Source: Bacteroidota bacterium (GTDB taxonomy: Bacteria > Bacteroidota > Bacteroidia > Bacteroidales > F082). Taken from it: a DNA stretch of 64,000 bases. Below are positions 50,156 through 58,800 of this stretch, piece after piece (positions within the stretch are counted from its first letter, which is position 1; every line of letters begins with the position of its first letter). Made by a program: the position numbers and the translations under genes. The notes under the pieces were generated by a model that saw only the letters and a program-made list of their open reading frames with translations, made no database searches and was not told the origin of the DNA. The stretch spans positions 52,590 through 116,589 of the forward strand of contig JAERTF010000051.1 in the NCBI GenBank assembly GCA_016845105.1, written 5' to 3'.

Positions 50156-52135
50156 ATGATGAAATACCTATTACCCATTATTGCTTGTTATTTTCTATTG
50201 TTTTATACATCTGTAAAGGCTCAGAATAATGATAGCCTAATTAATATACTGAATAACACAAAATCCGATAGCACTTATATCCACACTTCACTCGATCTTG
50301 CATGGTCATACATGTATTCTAATTCTGACAGTGCTGAATATTTCGCAAATAAAGCTTTAGTGAGGTCGGAAGATCGAGGAATGATGTTGCGTTTGGCAAA
50401 CTCATATAATACACTTGGTGTTGTTTATATTGTTAAAGCAGAGTATTATGAAGCACTTTCATATCTTTCCAAAGGCCTTGATATAGGTAACCAATTACTT
50501 TCCATCGATTCATCAAAATACCAATATAAAAGAAGAGTAATGGCCATATATACCAATATGGGCAATATTTATTATTTCAAAGGTAAGTACGACGATGCAG
50601 TAAACAGTTATTTAATGGCATTAAAACTTGCTGAAGAAATTGGATATTTGGAAGGTGCTGCTGTTTGTTCAAGTAACTTAGGTAGTGCTTACAAAGATTT
50701 ATATAATTACCCAAAAGCTCTGGAATACAACTATAAAGCACTCGCTTTTGCCAATGAAACCGGAGATAGATTTTCACTTTCTCAAAGTTATAATAATCTT
50801 GGGTCTGTGTATTTTTCTGTTCCCAATTACGATAGTGCTTATTACTATTTTTTTATTGCTTCAAAGATGAATGAGGAAGATAATGATGAGTACGAGTTAA
50901 TTAACAATTATGTTAACCTTGGAGATGTTATGCGTGATATTGGTAAATATGACTCAGCTCTTTATTACTATGAAAAGTCCCTTAATTTTAGTGAGAAATT
51001 GCAATCTGCTGATGGACTGATTAATTGTAACTATATGATAGGTCAACTTTATCATAAAAAAGAACAGTTCAACAAAAGTATTTCTTATTACAAGAAAAGT
51101 TTGAGTTTGGCTAAAAAAGCTGGAATGATGAGGTTTATAATGCTTTCAAGTGAACAGATTTCAGTTGTATATAAGCAAATAGGAAATTATAATCTGGCAT
51201 ATGATTATTTTGTTTCTTCGGCAAAAATACGCGATAGTATTTTTAATGCTGATAGCGATGCGCGGATAGCCGATATGGAAGCAAAATATAAATCTGAGAA
51301 GAAAGAAGAACAAATAAAACTACTAACGAAAAAGGGAGAGTTACAAAGAGCAACAGCAAAAGTTAGCAGGGTTATATTCATTTCCGTTATCATAATACTA
51401 ATTCTTTTTATTGTATTGATTATTATTTCATATAGAAGCTTTAAATTTAAACAGTTGTCGGAGAAGCAACGTATTCAACAAGAGGCAGAACATGAAGTGC
51501 TTGATGCAATAATGGATACTGAAAATAAGGAAAGGAAAAGGTTTGCTGAAGATTTACATGATGGCCTTGGTGTAATGCTTTCAACATTGCGGCTTTATAT
51601 TAATGAAATAGACAATGATACAACATCGGATGAAAGAAAATCATTAATTAAACAGAGTAATGGTTTACTTGACGATGCCATTCAAAATGCACGTAATATT
51701 TCCAATAATATTATGCCTGCTGCATTAAAAGATAATGGCTTGATAAAATCCGTAAAATCCTTTTCAGATAAGATTAATTCTTCTGGAAATATTCTAATCG
51801 AAGTTAAATCATTAAATGTTGAAAACAGATTAAAAAACTCCATTGAAATCACACTGTATCGTGTAATTACAGAGCTTATTAACAATACCTTAAAGCACGC
51901 TATGGCAAATAATATTACCATTACTTTCACAAAAAAGAATGATCTTTTAATTATAACTTATTCCGATGATGGAAAAGGTTTTGATTATGATGAGATGATT
52001 GTTTCTGATAAAAAGGGAATGGGGTTAATGAATATTAAAAGCCGAATCAAATCGATTGGTGGAAAGTGTAATATGAAAAGTGAACCCCAAAATGGATATT
52101 ATGTTGTTATAGAAGTTATGGATAAAAGGGAGTAG
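50156..52135 (+). CDS. TPR-containing sensor histidine kinase (HisKA_3)
   Basis: Signal peptide, multiple TPRs, one TM (VIFISVIIILILFIVLIIISY), ERKRFAEDLHDGLGVMLSTL H-box, TELINNTLKHA N-box, DDGKGFD G-box. Exact start among 50135/50156/50159 uncertain. Confidence 0.93.
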   Translation: MMKYLLPIIACYFLLFYTSVKAQNNDSLINILNNTKSDSTYIHTSLDLAWSYMYSNSDSAEYFANKALVRSEDRGMMLRLANSYNTLGVVYIVKAEYYEALSYLSKGLDIGNQLLSIDSSKYQYKRRVMAIYTNMGNIYYFKGKYDDAVNSYLMALKLAEEIGYLEGAAVCSSNLGSAYKDLYNYPKALEYNYKALAFANETGDRFSLSQSYNNLGSVYFSVPNYDSAYYYFFIASKMNEEDNDEYELINNYVNLGDVMRDIGKYDSALYYYEKSLNFSEKLQSADGLINCNYMIGQLYHKKEQFNKSISYYKKSLSLAKKAGMMRFIMLSSEQISVVYKQIGNYNLAYDYFVSSAKIRDSIFNADSDARIADMEAKYKSEKKEEQIKLLTKKGELQRATAKVSRVIFISVIIILILFIVLIIISYRSFKFKQLSEKQRIQQEAEHEVLDAIMDTENKERKRFAEDLHDGLGVMLSTLRLYINEIDNDTTSDERKSLIKQSNGLLDDAIQNARNISNNIMPAALKDNGLIKSVKSFSDKINSSGNILIEVKSLNVENRLKNSIEITLYRVITELINNTLKHAMANNITITFTKKNDLLIITYSDDGKGFDYDEMIVSDKKGMGLMNIKSRIKSIGGKCNMKSEPQNGYYVVIEVMDKRE

Positions 52136-52240
52136 GCATTTTACGTAATAAAAATCAGAAATTTTCATAGTTAAATTTGGTGATTTCCCTCTGAAATAGG
52201 AGGATTAGTCAAAATACATTTGTTGTTGAAATTAATTATT

Positions 52241-52732
52241 ATGTTTCAGCAACTTATACATACGTGTTTAAAACCTAAAAAAGCGAAAGTCGACATTGTG
52301 CTATTCGACATTGACCTTTTCTACAGTTACATTCGTCAATGCGGTAATATTATCGATACATGGTACTTTCAAAATGTATTTACCGAAGATTACTGGAAGT
52401 ATTTGGGTAGTTTCAAATATTACTCAACAAACAGATTAAACCAACTACATCAGGGTATACTATGTATACTGTTATTCAAATACTTTCATCACATTCAACA
52501 ATTATCAGTTTTAGGGGAAAGAGAAATAGTATCCATACAAAATGCTGTACGACGACTTCATTGTCTTACTCCACTTACATATAAACTGCAAGCAATTGTT
52601 CTTAAGTCCATCTCAAGTATTGAGCAAGCAAATGGCAAAGCAAATGAAAATGAAATCCTTAGTTCAATTTCTTGGACAATAAAACATATAATACTAACTA
52701 ATGGTAGAAACAAAAATATAAATCAAAGGTAG
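52241..52732 (+). CDS. hypothetical protein
   Basis: Intact ORF of about 163 aa with ATG; KAKVDIVLFDIDLFYSYIRQCGNIIDTWYFQNVF... no recognised family. Confidence 0.5.
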   Translation: MFQQLIHTCLKPKKAKVDIVLFDIDLFYSYIRQCGNIIDTWYFQNVFTEDYWKYLGSFKYYSTNRLNQLHQGILCILLFKYFHHIQQLSVLGEREIVSIQNAVRRLHCLTPLTYKLQAIVLKSISSIEQANGKANENEILSSISWTIKHIILTNGRNKNINQR

Positions 52733-52744
52733 GAATTTGGTTTT

Positions 52745-52787
52745 ATCCGTCCTGGCCTTGAATAAAGGGCTATGGCGGATTTTTTTA
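52745..52787 (+). terminator. rho-independent terminator/possible attenuator upstream of fibre gene
   Basis: ATCCGTCCTGGCCTTGAATAAAGGGCTATGGCGGAT hairpin followed by TTTTTTT; ends 16 bp before ATG 52803. Confidence 0.75.
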
Positions 52788-52802
52788 AATAAATTAAATA
52801 AT

Positions 52803-55800
52803 ATGAAAAAGACAATATTAGTATTACTAATTATTCAATCTGTTTATGTTAATGCACAAGTAGCCATAAATAATAATGGAAGCAGCCCGTCCAACTCAGC
52901 TATGCTTGATATAAGCTCAACTGACAAGGGAATTCTTATCCCAAGGGTAACAACTACCCAAAGAAATGCAATATCAAATCCATCCAATGGTCTATTGTTA
53001 TATGACCAAACCACAAAAAGTTTCTGGTTCTATGACGGATCTTCCTCCAATTGGACACAATTAATTGGTTCCAGTAACAATAATGAGCTTTCAGATGCAG
53101 ATGGAGATACAAAGGTTGAGGTTGAGTTGGTTTCAGATATTGATAAAATTCATTTAACAGTTGATGATACAACATATTTTGCATTTGAAAAAGGAAGGGT
53201 TCAGGTGCTAAATACCGGCAACTCAACTTTCTTTGGCAATTTTAGTGGTGATAATGATGATCTTTCTTACAATGCAAATACATTCTACGGATCTAGTTCC
53301 GGAATTTACAACGTAAGTGGAGAACAAAATGTGGGAGTTGGGTATAGAGCTTTGTCAGATAATGATACATATGATAATAATGTTGCTGTAGGAACTAATG
53401 TACTGATGAGTTCAAAGGCCGATGATAATACAGGCGTTGGATCAAGATCTCTAGAAAGGAACTTATCTGGTAAGGAAAATACAAGTATCGGTTCTTCAAG
53501 TTTGTTTTATAATGAATCAGGAAATAGCAACTGTGCACTTGGGTATCGTGCATTGTATGAGCACAAAATAAATGATGAAAATACAGCCATTGGTTATCAA
53601 TCGATGTCAAACGATACAGCAGGAATTCAGAATACGGCATTGGGATCCTTGTCGTTGAGATCGAACATTAACGGTGATTATAATACTGCCCTGGGAGCTA
53701 AAGCTTTATTCAATAATCAAAGCGATTTCAATACTGCTATAGGGTACGAGTCGCTTCATAATAGTACAAATGGAAGTAAAAACACAGCTGTTGGGTCACG
53801 GTCTTTGTATTCAGCAACTATTGGTACCAGAAATACCGCAGTTGGATATAGGTCTTCTTATTCGAATACATCCGGTAGCTATAACACTAGTATTGGAGAC
53901 AGTAGTTTATATAGTAATACATCGGGGTTTTTGAATATTGCGATAGGTCATGCTGCATTGTTTAGTACAACAACAACCGGGCATAATTTAGCTATTGGGG
54001 TTGCGGCAATGAAAAAGAATACAAACGGGGCTGGTAATATGGCAGTTGGTGACAGTGCTTTATATAACAATGAATCAGGAAGTTATAATACGGCATTTGG
54101 ACACCTTGCCTTAAAAACAATGAATTTGGCATCACGTAATACTGCTATTGGTTACGAGGTTATGGCTGTAAATTATACAGGTATAGCAAATACAGGAATA
54201 GGTCATCGTGCATTATATAATAACCAGTCGGGTCATTTTAATACAGCAATTGGTGCATATGCTATGGCAACACCACATTCGGGTGATTATAATATTGCAA
54301 TTGGAGATAGTGCACTCTATACAAATAATGCATTTGGAAATATTGTTGCAATCGGAAGTAAAGCATTAATGAATAATTTAGGTGAAGCAAACACTGCATT
54401 GGGAGGAAAAGCTTTAAAGAGTAATATTGGTGGTGACTACAACACTGCCATAGGTTATTATTCATTAACAAACAATGTACAAGGAATAAAAAACACAGCG
54501 GTTGGTACAGAATCATTAAAAACAAATAATTCAGGACATAACAATAGTGCCTTAGGTTATCATGCAATGTTTAATATGGATAGTGGTGAGCGAAATACTG
54601 CCATAGGAAGTCAGGCATTGTTTACGAATACTTCCGGCATAAGAAATACTGTAATGGGATATCAATCAATGTATTCAAGTAATGCAGGATATAGTACAGC
54701 AATTGGTTATCAGGCTCTTGTAAATACAACTGCAAATTATAATGTTGCATTGGGCTATCATGCATTATTTGCAAATACTTCTGGTAGTGATAATGTTGCA
54801 GTTGGAAGTTTTGCATTATCAAATAATGTTGATGGTGAAAGTAATTCAGCATTTGGAGATGAAGCTCTTGATGAAAATATATCAGGTGATAATAATAGTG
54901 CTTTTGGTAGCCGGTCATTATATAAAAATAAAACTGGGAATTATAATTCTGCTTATGGAGCAAGTTCTCTGGAGTATAATGTATCAGGAAACACAAATGT
55001 TGCTGTTGGTAACAATTCAATGGAAAATAATACTACTGGTAGCAGTAATACAGCTTTGGGTTATGAAGCACTTAAGTATAATACCACTTCTGATAATAAC
55101 ACAGCCATTGGTGGAGCTGCAATGAGGAATAATACAACAGGACACTCAAACGTATCCATAGGTGATTCTGCAGGTATTGGGCTAACTACCGGGTATAATT
55201 CTGTTTGTATTGGCAAAAATGCAACAAAAGGATTATACGGAGGTGCAATCAATTCTTCAAACTCTGTTATGGTTGGAGCGTTTACTTATGCAAATGACTA
55301 TTCTATTGCTATTGGTTCTGAAGCTTATGCAAATGGCACAAATAGTATAGCTATTGGATATGACGTACTGGCTGTTTCCAACCGTGCAGTAATAGGGAAC
55401 AGTTCATTTACCTCAATTGGAGGTTTCGAAAACTGGTCAAATTTTTCTGATCGTAGATTTAAAAAAAATGTGAATAAAAATGTGCCTGGACTGGATTTTA
55501 TTGTAAGGTTAACACCTGTTACATATCAGTTTGACTCCAAGGCATATAATACCCATATGGGAGGAGCTCCTTCTGATGAGTATGTGTGTAAATCACAGTT
55601 AGATAAAGAAAAAATTATACAAACAGGTTTTATTGCTCAGGATGTTGAAAAGGTAGCACGTGAGATGGGATATTCATTTTCAGGTGTTGAAAAGCCACAA
55701 AATAATCAGGATTATTATAGAATTAGATATGCAGAGTTCGTAGTACCATTGGTAAAAGCTGTTCAGGAACAAAATCAGATTATTGAATCTATTATTACAG

Positions 55801-55877
55801 AGAATAGGAATCTAAAAAAAGAGCTTGATCAGATCAAATCAATTATTCAACGTATTGAAATACTGGAAAACAATTAA
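52803..55877 (+). CDS. tail-fibre/YadA-head-like repeat protein with C-terminal intramolecular chaperone (peptidase S74)
   Basis: Signal peptide MKKTILVLLIIQSVYVNAQ; 38 NTAxGxxALxxNxxGxx repeats; C-terminal NFSDRRFKKNV...GLDFIVRLTPVTYQF...TGFIAQDVE...YAEFVVPLVKAVQEQNQIIE. ATG 52803 preferred over 52737. Confidence 0.92.
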   Translation: MKKTILVLLIIQSVYVNAQVAINNNGSSPSNSAMLDISSTDKGILIPRVTTTQRNAISNPSNGLLLYDQTTKSFWFYDGSSSNWTQLIGSSNNNELSDADGDTKVEVELVSDIDKIHLTVDDTTYFAFEKGRVQVLNTGNSTFFGNFSGDNDDLSYNANTFYGSSSGIYNVSGEQNVGVGYRALSDNDTYDNNVAVGTNVLMSSKADDNTGVGSRSLERNLSGKENTSIGSSSLFYNESGNSNCALGYRALYEHKINDENTAIGYQSMSNDTAGIQNTALGSLSLRSNINGDYNTALGAKALFNNQSDFNTAIGYESLHNSTNGSKNTAVGSRSLYSATIGTRNTAVGYRSSYSNTSGSYNTSIGDSSLYSNTSGFLNIAIGHAALFSTTTTGHNLAIGVAAMKKNTNGAGNMAVGDSALYNNESGSYNTAFGHLALKTMNLASRNTAIGYEVMAVNYTGIANTGIGHRALYNNQSGHFNTAIGAYAMATPHSGDYNIAIGDSALYTNNAFGNIVAIGSKALMNNLGEANTALGGKALKSNIGGDYNTAIGYYSLTNNVQGIKNTAVGTESLKTNNSGHNNSALGYHAMFNMDSGERNTAIGSQALFTNTSGIRNTVMGYQSMYSSNAGYSTAIGYQALVNTTANYNVALGYHALFANTSGSDNVAVGSFALSNNVDGESNSAFGDEALDENISGDNNSAFGSRSLYKNKTGNYNSAYGASSLEYNVSGNTNVAVGNNSMENNTTGSSNTALGYEALKYNTTSDNNTAIGGAAMRNNTTGHSNVSIGDSAGIGLTTGYNSVCIGKNATKGLYGGAINSSNSVMVGAFTYANDYSIAIGSEAYANGTNSIAIGYDVLAVSNRAVIGNSSFTSIGGFENWSNFSDRRFKKNVNKNVPGLDFIVRLTPVTYQFDSKAYNTHMGGAPSDEYVCKSQLDKEKIIQTGFIAQDVEKVAREMGYSFSGVEKPQNNQDYYRIRYAEFVVPLVKAVQEQNQIIESIITENRNLKKELDQIKSIIQRIEILENN
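53277..55196 (+). repeat. intragenic array of about 38 units of ~51 bp (16-17 aa)
   Basis: Units begin N-T/S/V-A-I/V/L-G at regular 16-17 residue spacing; 1,920 bp / 38 = 50.5 bp. Confidence 0.88.
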
Positions 55878-55899
55878 ATAATACTAAAAAATTCTTGAC

Positions 55900-58800
55900 A
55901 TGAAGAAAATTGTACTGTCGTTAGCACTTCTTTATTTAGGCACAGTTTTTATTTGTTCTGCGCAGAATAATACGGATCCTACACCTACTTATATTTCATC
56001 AAGTGAAGCGTATATGGTTGAGCCTTTAAGCAGCTTTAACCCAATTACTCAATCTGAATGGGATCAATTGGTTGATGAAGAAATTAACAAACATCAAAAC
56101 AAAAAACCTAAATTTAGGAAATACCCACATGAGAAAACAGCTTTGCCCAAGGGTAACGATCCTGTTTGGCAGAAGGATGCACTCTCAGTCAGGGGTGCTA
56201 ATTCGCCTACTCTTATATTCGAAGGATTACCAAGTGCAGGGTGGCCAACTGATGTAAATGGAACAGTTGGATCATCACATTATCTTCAAACAACCAATAG
56301 TTTATATTCAATTTTTGATAAGTCTGGAAATAAACTGGTTGGACCAAATAATATCAATACAATTTTTGCCAGTGTACCAGGAGGTGCTTATAATGATGGT
56401 GACCCTGTTGTACTTTATGATGAGCAAGCTGATAGGTATTTGATATCAGAGTTTTCAGTTAGTGGATCAAACGACTTTTTACTTGTTGCTATATCACAAA
56501 CAAACGACCCAACTGGGTCATGGTATGCCTATTCTTTTGATGTTGATGATATGCCTGATTACCCAAAATTTGGTGTTTGGCGCGATGGGTATTATGTTGG
56601 TACCAATAAGGGAACAACTTCATCAACGCAGGAAGATATTTATGTGTTGGAGCGTGATAGTATGATACTTGGACAAACTACACAGATTGTTGGTTTTGCC
56701 AATACTGATCGTCCGGCAAGCGATTTCCAATTAGCATCCCCCATAGATAATGATGGAACTTTTGCACCAACAGGTTCACCAGGTTTGTTTATTACAATAA
56801 ATGATGATGCATGGAATGGAATTAAGGATCAGTTGTGGATTTATGAACTTGATGTAGATTGGGTAACTCCAGCTAATTCAACGTTCCAGAGAACTCAGGC
56901 CATTGATGTTGCTTCTTTTGATAGCAATTTTGGATCAGGAAGAACTAATATAACTCAGCCAGGAACTTCCAATAAACTGGATGCAGTATCACATGTTATG
57001 ATGAACAGACCCCAATATAAAAACTTTGGGTCACATCAAACCATAGTTTGCAGTCATGCCGTTGATGTAGATGGAACAAACCATGCAGGAATGAGATGGT
57101 ATGAGCTTAGAAAAACAAATGGCAACTGGGAACTCCGTCAACAGGGTTCCTATGCTCCTGACGGCAATAACCGATGGATGGGAAGTATAGTTATTAATAA
57201 TAATAATAGAATTGCAATGGGTTATTCAATAAGCAGTAGTTCTGAATACCCTGGAATAAGATATGCTGCTCAGAGTACATCTGCCTATGCAGAAGCAAAT
57301 GGCACATTAGATATTGCGGAAGAAATAATACTTACGGGAGCAAATTCACAAACTGTAACAAATCGTTGGGGAGATTACAGTAATATTTGTCTTGATCCCT
57401 CAAATGATTCTGTTTTTTGGTATACAAACCAATATATTGGTTCTTCCGGTGGAAGGCTTACTAAAGTAGCTTCGTTTAAATACCAAAGTACAGATGTTGT
57501 TGCAGATTTTATTGCTGATAATGAAAATCCGGAAATTAATACTCAGGTTGAATTTACCGATTTGAGTTTTGGATCTCCCACAAGCTGGCAGTGGTCATTT
57601 AGTCCGTCAACGGTTATATATCTATCAGGAACAAGTTCTACTTCTCAAAACCCGGTAGTTAAGTTTACTGCCCCCGGAAATTATAATGTTACTTTGGTTT
57701 CAAGCAAAACGGGTAGTAACGATATTGAAACCAAATCTTCATATATTGTAGTATCTCCGGATTGCACAATTGCTTCATTCCCCTGGGTTGAAGATTTTGA
57801 AAACTCAGGAAATATTCCTGATTGCTGGTCACAACAATATACTTCAATAGAAAACAGGGATTGGATTTTTGGCTCAGGTAATGGCGCTACAAACCCATCA
57901 TCAACCCATACAGGCTCATACAATGCTTATTTGAAAGATGGGAGTTCAACACCGGGCAAAACAATGCTAATTACACCGGAGTTGGATTTAAGTTCACTTT
58001 CAACCGCACAGTTAAACTTTTGGCATACACAGGATTTATATTTCTCAACTCAGGATGAGCTAAAGGTTTATTATAGAACATCTGAGTCTGGTTCCTGGAA
58101 TCAAATTGCTCATTATACAAATCAATTAAGCACTTGGCAACACGACTCTCTTAGTTTACCAAATCTTTCAGCAAACTATTATATTGCATTTGAGGGAAAT
58201 GCCTTGAGTGGAAATGGCGTATGTATTGATGACGTAACTATAAAGGATGGATTATCATGCCCATTTCCTGTAAATCAGCAAACCACAAATATTTCCTCGA
58301 CATCAGCACAACTAAACTGGACTGAAGGAGGATCGGCAACAGAATGGGAAATTGAATATGGAGCAAGTGGTTTTAATCTGGGAAACGGTACTTCGGTGTC
58401 CGGAATTTCATCAAAGCCATATACATTAACTAATTTAAATTCTTCCACAAGTTATGATTGGTATGTAAGATCAAAATGTAGTCCGGTAAGCAATAGTATC
58501 TGGGTTGGCCCTCATTCATTTACAACTACTGAACAAGTTTATTCACTACCTGTTACCGAAGGTTTTGAAAGCGGGATGGTTAAGTTCGACAATGCATCTG
58601 GCAATCATTCAGATTTTGCCATTAATACAGCGCTTAAACATGGAGGTAATCAATGTGTAAGAAATTCATATACAGATAACAATACCAATATATTACACGA
58701 AACCGGGATTATGGATCTTAGCACATCCATATTGCCAACACTTAGCTTTTGGCATATTGGAAAAACTGAAGTTGGATACGATTTTTGCTATGTTGAAGTT

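Noticed and set aside
54262-55125. Alternative-frame ORFs (minus 54262-54567 and 54622-55020, plus 54742-55125) within the fibre gene
   Set aside because: Periodic translations in the wrong frame caused by the 51-bp repeats.
53277-55196. CRISPR-like regular spacing
   Set aside because: Periodicity is a coding repeat in one open frame with imperfect units, not direct repeats with unique spacers.
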